Counted from the first letter of the stretch, positions 38,381 to 47,141 are shown. The stretch is DNA of 64,000 nt from Pseudomonadales bacterium (GCA_022072145.1 JAJVIG010000005.1:1-64000), one strand, 5' to 3'. The notes: generated by a model not told the origin, from the sequence alone. Numbers and translations are program-made.

Positions 38381-39676
38381 CTAGACGACCTTCTGCTGGA
38401 ACACGTTGCGCAGGCCGGTGGCGTCCACGCGCCGGTCCAGCTCCGCGTGATCGGTCGTGTAGAGCTTGCGCTCCTTCATGCGGTTGAAGTAGACCGAGCC
38501 GGAGAAGGTGTACTTCTTGCCCATGCCTTCCTCGGTCTGCATCTCCTCGCGCACAGTGGTGATGGCGTCACCGACGCTCAGCGAGTGCGGCAGCAGCAGT
38601 TCCTTGCGGCCTGCGAGTGCGCGCACCGCGTTGTGCCCGGCGAGTGCGCCGGTCACGATCGCCTCGGTGTGGCCGACCAGCAGACCGGCCTTCTCGCCGC
38701 CGCAGAACAGGTTGTCGACCTGTCCGTCGCTGCTCACCCGCATCGCGTCGTCACGCGGCGAGAGGTCGGAGAAGCGCATCGAATTGCCCACCGTGCCCGC
38801 ATACGGGTCCACGTAGCGGACCTCCTCCATCCCGGGCAGCTGGCGCAGCTCGTGCAGCGGGATATACGGCGACATCAGTTTCACGTGGCCGGTGTCGAGC
38901 AGGATGACGTTCTCGGCGTATTCCTTCAGCGCGTACTGCGCGCAGGCCTTGGCGCCGAGTTTCTTCTCGTTGACCATGTGCGCGGGCAGCGGGATCATCG
39001 CGAGACCGGTGCGCTCGAGTTCCTCGATGATGTGCGGCGCGATGGTTTCCTTGCTCAGCTTGCAGGAACCGCTCATCGCGCCGAGCGTGCCGTCGGGCTT
39101 CTTGCCCGACTTTTCCGCTATGCCGCAGGCGCCGACCAGGCTGACGCGCGGGCCGAACGTGGGGCAGCGGACCACGCACATCACGCATCCGTTGCCGTTG
39201 TCGGTGCACAGCGTCTGGGCGCCGCAGGAGCCGGTGGTGTCGATGAACACATCGCCCTCGACCCGGGTCCCGTTCTCCAGCCGCACCGCCGTGATGGAGC
39301 CGTTGCTGCGCTCGACCGCGACGAAGCGGCTGAACATCCAGATCTCGGCGCCGTGATCCAGCACGCATCGCCGCACCGCTGGTTCGATCCGGTTCACGTC
39401 GTAGATCGATGCATGCCGGTGCCCCGGAAACTCCATGTTGCGGTGCCGCGAGTTGTCGTCGCAGACCTTGAACAGCTGGCCGCCGCCGAGGCGGATCATT
39501 TCCTCGATCGCCGTGTAGCGACCGTTGTTGCGCATGATTCCGCCCACCAGACCGGTGCCCAGCAGGCTGTCGGTGCGCTCGAGCAGGATGACCTGATCGG
39601 CTCCGGCGAGCCGGGCCGTGATGGCCGCGGCCGAGCCGGCCCAGCCGCCGCCGACGATGACGACACGCTTACCCAT
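38381..39676 (-). CDS. FAD-dependent oxidoreductase with a Cys-rich insert
   Basis: A 431-residue flavoprotein. The FAD-binding motif VVIVGGGWAGSAAAITARLA starts at residue 5, and GDVFIDTTGSCG and NLFCGGEKAGLLVGHTEAI give the rest of a GidA/TrmFO-like plan. Unusual is a cluster of cysteines at 151, 157, 164, 167 and 171, with another at 184, which looks like an iron-sulfur or metal site inside the flavin domain. It overlaps the beta-gamma subunit gene by eight bases and is followed by a ferredoxin. A ferredoxin-linked oxidoreductase or reductase of a pathway intermediate is likely, but the substrate is unknown. Confidence 0.75.
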   Translation of the reverse strand: MGKRVVIVGGGWAGSAAAITARLAGADQVILLERTDSLLGTGLVGGIMRNNGRYTAIEEMIRLGGGQLFKVCDDNSRHRNMEFPGHRHASIYDVNRIEPAVRRCVLDHGAEIWMFSRFVAVERSNGSITAVRLENGTRVEGDVFIDTTGSCGAQTLCTDNGNGCVMCVVRCPTFGPRVSLVGACGIAEKSGKKPDGTLGAMSGSCKLSKETIAPHIIEELERTGLAMIPLPAHMVNEKKLGAKACAQYALKEYAENVILLDTGHVKLMSPYIPLHELRQLPGMEEVRYVDPYAGTVGNSMRFSDLSPRDDAMRVSSDGQVDNLFCGGEKAGLLVGHTEAIVTGALAGHNAVRALAGRKELLLPHSLSVGDAITTVREEMQTEEGMGKKYTFSGSVYFNRMKERKLYTTDHAELDRRVDATGLRNVFQQKVV

Positions 39677-40949
39677 GGCGATTTCCCTCCATCACTTTCC
39701 GCGTTTGTTCGTATCCGGCCACCATCGCGGCGATGTTCGCGGCGGCGAGGCGTTCCGGAAGGTTGTGCGCGATGCCCGTTTTCAGCGCATCGAGCGAGAC
39801 GGCATCCGAGACGGCGGCGATGCAGCCCAGCGCGACGATGCCGGCGGCCAGCGGTTTGCCGGTATGCTCGATGGCGATGCGTACCATCGGGACCGCGATC
39901 GCGGTGGCGCCGGTACCGTCGACCCGGTCGGCGTCGACGATCAGGTGCCCCCCCGGCTTGACCCCAGCGGCGTGCCGTTCGATCGACTTCGCGGCGAGCA
40001 GCACCAGCACGTCCGGATGGTCGGCCCGTGGATACCCGATCCGCTCGCTGCCGAGGATCACGTCCACCAGACTCGGGCCGCCGCGCGTCGCGGAACCGTA
40101 CTCACCGCGCTGGGTGGTCCACAGCCCTTCCAGTTCGCCCGCGGCCGTGCCGAGCACCGATCCGGCCAGTTTCACGCCCTGCCCGCCGACGCCGACGATG
40201 CGCACTTCGTACCTGGGCACGTGCCGCCGTGGCGTCGCGGTCGCATCCGTGGTTCCGATCACCATGGGGCCCTGCGGTGGCTGTTCACGCGCGATCCGCT
40301 CCCTGAGCGAACGCGACCAGTCGCGGTACGCCTCGAAATACTCCGGCAGTCGGGTGCTGCTCAGTCGTCCGGTTGGCAGGTTCGACGCCGAGGTGACACC
40401 GACCATGGTGAAACCCGGCGTCAGCATCGATTCGTGGACGATGCGCGCCAGTTCCCCGGGATCCTCGAGCGAGCCGCGCGCGACCGAGGCGGCTTCGAGG
40501 CTCGTGGCCAGTTCCAGCGGGGTGGCCTTTTTCTCGATGCTTTCCTGGATGCCGTAGACGCGCCAGCTCGTCCTCTTGCCCACGGATCGGGTCACCTTGT
40601 CGGTCACCTCCGCGCGCAGGATCATCAGCGTCATGCCCATGTTGCGGCGCGCCGCGTGGATCAGGTGGTTCATGCCGAGCGTGACGGCATCGGCGTTCAT
40701 GATCAGCAGCAGCGGCGTGGCGGGCAGGGCGGCGCGCAGTCCCGCGGCGAGCGCGATGTTGCGCCCCGGCGGGCCGTGGATGAACGAGATCGGGGGTCCG
40801 TCGAAGGCGTATTCCGGCAACTCGGGCAGACTGGTGAGCACCAGCGGCAGGCGCCGCCGCGGATCGAGCTCGACGGCGCTGGTGATGACCTGCATCAGTA
40901 CGTGCCACGATTCGGTGCGCGTGGCGTCGAGCTGCAGCGCCGGGCTCAT
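39669..40949 (-). CDS. 2-oxoacid:acceptor oxidoreductase, degenerate beta domain fused to gamma
   Basis: A 426-residue fusion. Residues 1-225 look like a second TPP-binding beta subunit, aligning from HGPPGRNIALAAGL through LLIMNADAVTLGMNHLIHAA to the end of the domain. The Mg-TPP signature GDGD is NADA (85-88) here, and the NN-x-YG-x-TGGQ segment is LRAEVTDKV, so this half cannot bind TPP normally. Residues 245-426 form a gamma domain with VGVGGQGVKLAGSVLG and TTQRGEYGSATRGG. It overlaps the alpha gene by four bases and the flavoprotein gene by eight. It may contribute CoA binding and a regulatory or structural beta copy. Confidence 0.8.
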   Translation of the reverse strand: MSPALQLDATRTESWHVLMQVITSAVELDPRRRLPLVLTSLPELPEYAFDGPPISFIHGPPGRNIALAAGLRAALPATPLLLIMNADAVTLGMNHLIHAARRNMGMTLMILRAEVTDKVTRSVGKRTSWRVYGIQESIEKKATPLELATSLEAASVARGSLEDPGELARIVHESMLTPGFTMVGVTSASNLPTGRLSSTRLPEYFEAYRDWSRSLRERIAREQPPQGPMVIGTTDATATPRRHVPRYEVRIVGVGGQGVKLAGSVLGTAAGELEGLWTTQRGEYGSATRGGPSLVDVILGSERIGYPRADHPDVLVLLAAKSIERHAAGVKPGGHLIVDADRVDGTGATAIAVPMVRIAIEHTGKPLAAGIVALGCIAAVSDAVSLDALKTGIAHNLPERLAAANIAAMVAGYEQTRKVMEGNRHG

Positions 40950-42088
40950 GCCTCGGGCCCCGTCTTGCGCCGCACGACCTCGAGAATCTCCCCGGGGGTG
41001 ATCTGGGTGCCGTCGGCCTTGTTGATGCCTTCCACCGGAGTGGCGCCGGCGGCGACGCGTTCGATCTCGGCGCGCAGCTGTCCGAAGTTCAGTTCGGGCA
41101 CGATGATGCGCCGGCAACCCTGCGCCAGCGCACGGACCCGGGCCTCGGGGAAGGGCCAGATCGTCTGGAGTTTCAGCAGACCCAGCCGGATTCCCTGCTC
41201 CCGCGCCAGCGACACCGCCCGGTCGGCGGCCATCGCGGTGCCGCCGTAGGCGATCAGCGCGACCTCCGCATCGTCGAGGTGCCGTTCCTCGTAGAGCAGG
41301 ATGTCGTCGAGGTTGTCGTCGATCTTGCTGTGCATGTGCTCCCACCAGCGCGATGCCAGCGCGGAGTCCTCGGTGGGGTAGCCCCGCTCGTCGTGCAGCA
41401 GGCCCGTCACGTGGTAGCGGTAGCCCTCGCCGAACGGCGCCAGCGGGGCGACGCCGCCCCGGGTGAACGCGAACGGCAGGTAGTCCTGCGGTGAGCCGGT
41501 GGGCCGTGGACGTTCGTACACGGCCAGTTCGCCTGTGCACGGAACGGCGATCCTTTCCTCGAGGGCCGACACCATCGCGTCCGCCAGCACGATGACGGGA
41601 GTGCGGTACTTCTCGGAAAACTCGAAGGCCTTGACCGTGAGGTCGAAACAGTCCTGCACTGAACCGGGGCTGAGCGCGATGATCGGGTGGTCCCCGTGCG
41701 TTCCCCAGCGGGCCTGCATCACGTCGCCTTGCGCGGCCTTGGTCGGCAGTCCGGTGCTCGGGCCGACCCGCTGCACATTGATCACCACGCAGGGTATCTC
41801 GCTGCCGATCGCGAAGCCGAGGTTCTCCTGCATCAGCGAGAACCCGGGGCCGCTGGTCGCGGTGGCGGATTTGGTGCCGCCCAGCGACGCGCCGATGATC
41901 GCGGCCATGCTGGCGATCTCGTCCTCCATCTGCACGAACACCCCGTCCACCTCGGGCAGGCGGTCGGACAGGATTTCCGCGATCTCGGTCGACGGTGTGA
42001 TCGGGTAGCCGGCGTAGAAACGGCAACCGGCCGCGATGGCGCCTTCTGCGATCGCCTGGTTTCCGTGCATCACTTCGAATCTTGGCAT
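40946..42088 (-). CDS. 2-oxoacid:ferredoxin oxidoreductase alpha subunit
   Basis: A 380-residue alpha subunit of the KorA type. It opens MPRFEVMHGNQAIAEGAIAA and carries the conserved GYPITPSTE (27-35), TATSGPGFSLMQENLG and the C-terminal VPELNFGQLRAEIERV. It supplies the pyrimidine-binding half of the TPP site in oxidative decarboxylation of a 2-oxoacid to acyl-CoA. Start at ATG 42088, two bases from the ferredoxin stop; ATG 42106 and 42070 are alternatives. Sequence alone does not separate 2-oxoglutarate, 2-oxoadipate or branched-chain specificity. Confidence 0.88.
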   Translation of the reverse strand: MPRFEVMHGNQAIAEGAIAAGCRFYAGYPITPSTEIAEILSDRLPEVDGVFVQMEDEIASMAAIIGASLGGTKSATATSGPGFSLMQENLGFAIGSEIPCVVINVQRVGPSTGLPTKAAQGDVMQARWGTHGDHPIIALSPGSVQDCFDLTVKAFEFSEKYRTPVIVLADAMVSALEERIAVPCTGELAVYERPRPTGSPQDYLPFAFTRGGVAPLAPFGEGYRYHVTGLLHDERGYPTEDSALASRWWEHMHSKIDDNLDDILLYEERHLDDAEVALIAYGGTAMAADRAVSLAREQGIRLGLLKLQTIWPFPEARVRALAQGCRRIIVPELNFGQLRAEIERVAAGATPVEGINKADGTQITPGEILEVVRRKTGPEA

Positions 42089-42089
42089 A

Positions 42090-42335
42090 TCAACCTGCGC
42101 TCGCATGGATGGGGTGGTCGGGGTGTTCCGGTGGCAGGACCTCGATGGCGAAATCCGGACAGTGGCGTTCGCACAGCTTGCAGTTGATGCAGTTGGCGAT
42201 CCCGGGTGTGACGGGGTACAGGTCCGCGTCTTCCACGATCACGCCCTGCGGGCACCACGCCGTGCACAACCCGCAGGCCTTGCAGTAGTTGCGGTCGATG
42301 CGAATCGCGAACACGCCGCGCTGGATACCGCTCAT
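42090..42335 (-). CDS. 2-oxoacid:ferredoxin oxidoreductase delta subunit (ferredoxin)
   Basis: An 81-residue 2[4Fe-4S] ferredoxin with ligands C18-C21-C24-C28 and C49-C52-C55-C59. The form CKACGLCTAWCP and CINCKLCERHCPDFAIEV is typical of delta subunits of four-subunit 2-oxoacid oxidoreductases. It lies between alpha and beta with one-base-scale gaps, so it is a fixed part of the enzyme. Confidence 0.9.
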   Translation of the reverse strand: MSGIQRGVFAIRIDRNYCKACGLCTAWCPQGVIVEDADLYPVTPGIANCINCKLCERHCPDFAIEVLPPEHPDHPIHASAG

Positions 42336-42336
42336 C

Positions 42337-43257
42337 TCATTCGCCCCCGGACCGCCGATCGTTGCCGAGTTCTTCCAGCAGGGAGTGGTAACGGCGGGAG
42401 AAACCGACCGACCCCCTGTTCTCGATGATCACGCCGCGATCCTTGCGCTGATCGGAACTCATGCCCTCGAACCCGTCGACGTCCTCCGGCTCGACGGGAG
42501 TCGCGCCTGCGGCGGTCATCCGCACCGCGCGCTCGGCACGCTTCTGCAGGGCCGGGGTGCTGCGCCAGGTCTGCACGTCCATCCGGGCGATCATCGTGGC
42601 CGCCTCGGGCGTGTCGTTCATCCTGCCGTACAGCACGTGGCAATTGCTGATCACCTCGATCAGCGCGAATCCCGAGATCTGCATGGCGCGTTCGACGAGC
42701 TTGGTCAGAGATGCCGTGTGGTTCACGGTTGCCCGCGCGAAGAACGGCGCTCCCGCCGCCCGCGCCAGCACCTCGAGTTCCATCGCGCGCTCGAAGGTGC
42801 GGTGCCTGGCGGTGGCGGTCTTGCTGTCCCGCGGCGTGGTCGGCGAGGTCTGGCCGCCGGTGAGTCCGTAGATGCTGTTGTTGACCACGATCGCGGTGAC
42901 ATCGATGTTGCGGCGCATCGCACTGAGCAAGTGGTTGCCGCCGATCGACATCGCGTCGCCGTCGCCCATGATCACGAACACGTGCATGTCCGGGCGCGCC
43001 ATCTTCAATCCGGTAGCGAACGCGGGCGCCCGGCCGTGGGTGGTGTGGATCGAATTGAAATCCATGTAGCCGGACATGCGGCCGGTACAGCCGATACCCG
43101 AGATCATGGCCACGTCGTCCTTGCGCAGGCCTTGGTAATGAATGGCCTGGGCGATGGAACTCATGATGATCCCCAGGCCGCAGCCCGGGCACCACGTAGT
43201 CGGCAGCATCGCCGGCCGCAGATAGTCGCGAATGATGACCGAGGTCTGGAGATTCAT
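42337..43257 (-). CDS. 2-oxoacid:ferredoxin oxidoreductase beta subunit
   Basis: A 306-residue beta subunit with complete TPP and cluster motifs: CPGC at 23-26, C57, Mg-TPP motif GDGD at 98-101, and NNSIYGLTGGQ from 126. It binds TPP and a 4Fe-4S cluster and passes electrons to the delta ferredoxin. It is the first gene of the train, 82 bases downstream of a strong promoter with a GntR-type operator. The family assignment is firm, the 2-oxoacid is not known. Confidence 0.9.
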   Translation of the reverse strand: MNLQTSVIIRDYLRPAMLPTTWCPGCGLGIIMSSIAQAIHYQGLRKDDVAMISGIGCTGRMSGYMDFNSIHTTHGRAPAFATGLKMARPDMHVFVIMGDGDAMSIGGNHLLSAMRRNIDVTAIVVNNSIYGLTGGQTSPTTPRDSKTATARHRTFERAMELEVLARAAGAPFFARATVNHTASLTKLVERAMQISGFALIEVISNCHVLYGRMNDTPEAATMIARMDVQTWRSTPALQKRAERAVRMTAAGATPVEPEDVDGFEGMSSDQRKDRGVIIENRGSVGFSRRYHSLLEELGNDRRSGGE

Positions 43258-43338
43258 GTCGACAGCCTGTTGCGACCCATATGGCAGGACCCGCGGGGGT
43301 GTTGGCCACCGGTGCAGTTCCGTATCGTTGCGAGGCTA

Positions 43339-43367
43339 TTTGTATATTGTATACGGTATGATGTCAA
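43339..43367 (-). promoter_or_regulatory. Promoter with GntR-type operator for the oxidoreductase-Rnf train
   Basis: On the minus strand TTGACA (43362-43367) is followed after 17 bases by TACAAA (43339-43344). The spacer and the -10 region contain the palindrome ATATTGTATACGGTAT (43344-43359), related to the perfect copy before the ALDH gene. A bound repressor would block polymerase. The distance to the beta-subunit ATG is 82 bases. Confidence 0.65.
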
Positions 43368-43552
43368 CGACTATCGGCGTGTTCGTGCTGCACGCATGCC
43401 GGATTAACGATCGTGCCGGTGGGCGCGGTGCATCGGTGGCTGGTTGGGCCGGAATCGGGGCGCGGCGCGAGACGGGTGCGGGGGGTTCGGGTGCGCCGGC
43501 GCAGGGGCCGAAGGCGGGGAAGGGCGGCGCTTGCCGGATGGTCCGGCCGGGG

Positions 43553-44257
43553 TCAGCCAGCGCTCTTCTCGGTCAGGGTCTTGCCGACTTCCTTGACGTG
43601 GCGCATCGCGAGCGCCGACGACAACTGGGGGTCCGCCGACATCACGGCCTGCAGGATCGCGGCGTGTTCGCGCCAGGTCTCGATGATCCGTGCCTGGCCG
43701 GACAACTTGAACAACCACAGCGTCCGCTCACGCAGCGAGCGCATGAACTCCGCCAGGAAGCGGTTCTTGCCCACCTCGGCCAGCCGGTCGTGAAAGCGAT
43801 CGTTCATTTCCTGCAGCAATTCGATGTCGTTTTCCCGCTCCGCCCGGTTGCCTTCCTCGAGCAGGCGCTGCAGCGAGGTGCGTGCCTCATCCGTGCAGCG
43901 CGTGGCCGCGAGCCGCGCGCTCATGCCTTCCAGTTCCGCGCGCACCTCGATGATTTCCGCAATCTCGTCGCTCGACAGCAACGGGATCCTGGCTCCCTTG
44001 CGCGGCACGATTTCCACGAGTCCCTCGACCTCGAGAACGCGCAGCGCTTCGCGGATGGGGTTGCGGGATACGTTGAACATCTCGGCCAGGCGTGCCTCGC
44101 GCAGGCGCTCGCCCAGTTCGAACTGACCGTGCAGGATCGCGTGACGCAACGCGTCGGTCACGACCTCGTTGAGGGACCTGTGCGAGTCGCCGACGGCGGC
44201 AAGCTGCCTTGGGCGGGCAACCGCCCCCGATGGCTGGTCGGCTCTGGTTCTGTTCAT
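43553..44257 (-). CDS. GntR/FadR-type transcription regulator
   Basis: A 234-residue GntR-family regulator. The N-terminal winged helix has the typical LGERLREARLAEMFNVSR and EALRVLEVEGLVEIVP, followed by an all-helical FCD effector domain (about 110-225) with metal-ligand-type His and Asp residues. It lies between the divergently ordered parts of the cluster, in the same direction as the dehydrogenase genes. TNGTNNNACNA-like palindromes, the usual target of this subfamily, occur at four promoters nearby, so it is the obvious regulator. Its ligand would be a pathway acid or acyl-CoA. ATG 44257 lacks a strong ribosome binding site. Confidence 0.86.
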   Translation of the reverse strand: MNRTRADQPSGAVARPRQLAAVGDSHRSLNEVVTDALRHAILHGQFELGERLREARLAEMFNVSRNPIREALRVLEVEGLVEIVPRKGARIPLLSSDEIAEIIEVRAELEGMSARLAATRCTDEARTSLQRLLEEGNRAERENDIELLQEMNDRFHDRLAEVGKNRFLAEFMRSLRERTLWLFKLSGQARIIETWREHAAILQAVMSADPQLSSALAMRHVKEVGKTLTEKSAG

Positions 44258-44394
44258 GGTCTGGCGTCGCTCTCCAGTGCTCGGGGCGCCGTCCGGCCCA
44301 TGCACCGCATGCAGTCCGTCGTACCGGTATCCCGTGCGATTCCTTGCCGTGCCGGCCTCATCGGGCGAGGCCCCGCACCGAACCGCATCCCGGT

Positions 44395-45624
44395 TCAATC
44401 CTCCTCCGGATACAGGATCTTGTGCAACGCGACGTAGAGCGCGGCATCCCGGAACGGTACGTCGAAGGTTACGGCACATCGCTCGATGCGGGCGACATTC
44501 TCTCTCATTTTGGTGCGCGTCGTCGATTTTGCCAATTCGACCTTCCTCCTGGTGCGCGCATTCTCTTCCGGTCCTATGTCCGACGTGAGTTCGATGTATG
44601 CCGCGATGATGCCCCCCGAGTTCGCGATGAAGTCCGGGATCAGCTGGATGTTCCGCGCGTGCAGCAGCGGGTAGGCGGCAAAGTCGCACGGGTTGTTCGC
44701 CCCCTCGACGATGTACCTCGCATCCACCCGGGACGCATTGTCCTCCCGGATCACGCCATGCAGTGCGCAGGGAAACAGCACGTCCGCAGTCTCGAACAGC
44801 ACTTCGTTCGGATCCTGCGAAACCAGCGTGCCTTCCACCGGCAGCAGACGCATCACGCGGTCGCTGTCCTGGGTGGCGAGCGCTTCGGCGAGCGGCGCGG
44901 AGAGCGGTCGCTCGAAGCGCCACGTCCCGCCGTACTTGGGGTCGCCGAGCGCACCAAGCCGCGGGCCGGTGGCCGCGAAGTAGCGGATCACGGCGGCGCC
45001 CATCGCCCCGGCCCCGTGGACTGCAAAGCGGATGCCGGCGCCATCCTCGCCGTGCAACTCGAGCAGCGAGGCGGCCGCCTCGGCGACTCCCAGGCCCGCG
45101 ATTCCCTCCTTGTCGTAATCGGTGCCGCCGAGTTCGACCGGCTTGCCGGTGAACGAACGCAGCGATCCCAGCGTCTCGCAACACCAGGTCGCGTGGATGG
45201 GGGCCGCTCCGATATCGAAGCCGAAACCGCCGAACGGACCACCGTTCTCGTGCAGCAGCGGGCGACACAATTCGACGAACCGACGGTACTTGCGTTCGAA
45301 ATCCGGAGCGCGCGGATCCGCATTGATTCCGGACTTGGCGCCACCGAGCGGCAGGCCCGCGGCGGCGTTCTTCACCGACATCTTGCGTGCCAGCATCCTC
45401 ACCTCGTCGAGCGTGAGGCCTTCGCGGATCCGGGTGCCGCCCTTGCCGCAGCCCGGCAGCGGCCCATGCAGTGAGATGCCCGTGTTCCACACGACCACGT
45501 GCCCCTCGAGACCGATCGCGGGGTCCCGGAGCGTGGCCTCGAGCTCCGGTTTGCGCCCTGCGAAGCTGGCCCGCAGTACCTCGAGGTTTTCGTAGAACCC
45601 TGCCGTGCTCCCGGGTTTTTCCAT
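44395..45624 (-). CDS. Glu/Leu/Phe/Val dehydrogenase-family enzyme
   Basis: A 409-residue amino-acid dehydrogenase of the glutamate dehydrogenase family. Substrate-site and catalytic lysines are present (K85 in MSVKNAAAG and K97 in LGGAKSGI), and the NAD-binding motif is AVHGAGAMGAAVI near 206. The segment after it is diverged, with FGFDIGAAPIHATW in the place of the usual catalytic Asp block, so it is not a standard glutamate dehydrogenase. With the ALDH7 gene directly upstream, oxidative deamination of 2-aminoadipate, or a neighbouring amino acid, is a reasonable guess. A 26-base gap links the two genes. Confidence 0.8.
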   Translation of the reverse strand: MEKPGSTAGFYENLEVLRASFAGRKPELEATLRDPAIGLEGHVVVWNTGISLHGPLPGCGKGGTRIREGLTLDEVRMLARKMSVKNAAAGLPLGGAKSGINADPRAPDFERKYRRFVELCRPLLHENGGPFGGFGFDIGAAPIHATWCCETLGSLRSFTGKPVELGGTDYDKEGIAGLGVAEAAASLLELHGEDGAGIRFAVHGAGAMGAAVIRYFAATGPRLGALGDPKYGGTWRFERPLSAPLAEALATQDSDRVMRLLPVEGTLVSQDPNEVLFETADVLFPCALHGVIREDNASRVDARYIVEGANNPCDFAAYPLLHARNIQLIPDFIANSGGIIAAYIELTSDIGPEENARTRRKVELAKSTTRTKMRENVARIERCAVTFDVPFRDAALYVALHKILYPEED

Positions 45625-45650
45625 GGCTGCTCTCTCGATGGGAGGATCGC

Positions 45651-47141
45651 TTACAGATCGAAACTGATGCCTTGTGCGAGTGGCAGTTCGGTCGAATAGT
45701 TGACGGTCGATGTGCTGCGCCGCATGTAGCCCTTCCACGCATCGGAGCCCGATTCGCGTCCGCCGCCGGTTTCCTTTTCGCCACCGAAGGCCCCGCCGAT
45801 CTCGGCGCCGCTGGTGCCGATGTTCACGTTGGCGATCCCGCAGTCGCTGCCCGCGACCGAGAGGAACCGCTCCGCCTCGCGCAGATCGTTGGTGAAGATC
45901 GCCGACGACAGGCCCTGGGGTACGTCGTTGTGCAGGCGGATGGCGTCGTCCAGCGAGCGGTAGCGATAGACGTAGAGGATCGGTGCGAAGGTCTCGTGCT
46001 GTACGGTCCGAGCCGCCTCCGGCATCTCGACCAGTGCCGGCTGCACGTACCAGGCATGCGGAAACTCGCTCGCGAGCACCCGGCTGCCGCCGGTCACCTG
46101 GCCGCCGGCGCTGCCCAGCGCGGCCTGCATGTTGTCGAACGCGGCCTTGTCGATCAGCGGGCCGACCAGCGTGCCGGGGTCCATAGGGTTGCCGATGCGC
46201 ACGGAGCCGTAGGCCTTCTTCAGCGCGGGCACCAGGCTGGCGTAGACATCCTCGTGCACCAGCAGCCGGCGCGTCGTGGTGCAGCGCTGTCCTGCCGTGC
46301 CTACTGCGCCGAACAGGATGGCGCGCACCGCCATGTCCAGATCCGCCGACGGACAGACGACGATGGCGTTGTTGCCTCCGAGTTCCAGGATGGCCCGGCC
46401 GAAGCGTTCCGCGACGACGGGTCCCACACGGCGGCCCATCGCGGTGCTGCCGGTGGCGCTGACGACCGGAATCCTGCGGTCGGCCGCGATCTGCGCTCCC
46501 ACGTCCGCGTGGCCGATCAGCAGTTGCGACAACCCCGGGGGCACCGTGCCGACCTGCGCGACCGCGTCGGCGAACAGCTTCTGGCAGGCGAGCGCCGTGA
46601 CCGGGGTCTTTTCCGAAGGCTTCCAGACCACGCTGTTGCCGCACACCACCGCGAGCGCCATGTTCCAGCACCAGACGGCGACCGGGAAATTGAACGCGGA
46701 AATGATTCCCACCGGCCCGATCGGATGCCACGTCTCGGCCATGCGGTGGCCGGGCCGCTCCGAGACGATGGTCAGGCCGTAGAGCTGGCGTGACAGGCCG
46801 ACCGCGAAGTCGCAGATGTCGATCATTTCCTGCACTTCGCCGAGGCCTTCCTGGCGGATCTTGCCGCACTCGAGCGTCACGAGCGCACCCAGCGCCTCCT
46901 TGTGTTCGCGCAGGATGTCGGCGAACACGCGCACGAGTTCGCCGCGCCGGGGGGCGGGCACCAGCTTCCACGCGTCGAAGGCCTGCTGCGCGGAGTGGAT
47001 CGCGCCGTCGACCTCGGCCGCACTGTGGGTGCGCACATTGCCGATGAGCGCTCCGTCGATCGGGCTGCGCACGGCAAGCGTCCCGTAGCGTAGTGTGGCT
47101 TCGTCGAGTCCGATCTCGGCCAGGATGGTTGAAAGCTGCAT
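45651..47141 (-). CDS. amaB: ALDH7-type 2-aminoadipate-6-semialdehyde dehydrogenase
   Basis: A 496-residue aldehyde dehydrogenase closely following the ALDH7 (antiquitin / AmaB) pattern: PIGPVGIISAFNFPVAVWCW, catalytic Glu in ELGGNNAIV, catalytic Cys in GTAGQRCTTTRR, and the family-specific C-terminal GGGRESGSDAWKGYMRRST. ALDH7 enzymes oxidise 2-aminoadipate 6-semialdehyde (in equilibrium with piperideine-6-carboxylate) to 2-aminoadipate in lysine degradation. It has its own promoter with the best GntR-type palindrome in the window. Genes for making the semialdehyde from lysine are not in the window. Confidence 0.88.
   Translation of the reverse strand: MQLSTILAEIGLDEATLRYGTLAVRSPIDGALIGNVRTHSAAEVDGAIHSAQQAFDAWKLVPAPRRGELVRVFADILREHKEALGALVTLECGKIRQEGLGEVQEMIDICDFAVGLSRQLYGLTIVSERPGHRMAETWHPIGPVGIISAFNFPVAVWCWNMALAVVCGNSVVWKPSEKTPVTALACQKLFADAVAQVGTVPPGLSQLLIGHADVGAQIAADRRIPVVSATGSTAMGRRVGPVVAERFGRAILELGGNNAIVVCPSADLDMAVRAILFGAVGTAGQRCTTTRRLLVHEDVYASLVPALKKAYGSVRIGNPMDPGTLVGPLIDKAAFDNMQAALGSAGGQVTGGSRVLASEFPHAWYVQPALVEMPEAARTVQHETFAPILYVYRYRSLDDAIRLHNDVPQGLSSAIFTNDLREAERFLSVAGSDCGIANVNIGTSGAEIGGAFGGEKETGGGRESGSDAWKGYMRRSTSTVNYSTELPLAQGISFDL

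Noticed and set aside
38447-39961. 504-residue plus-strand open frame opposite the Cys-rich flavoprotein
   Set aside because: Composition typical of an antisense shadow, and the flavoprotein is well supported.
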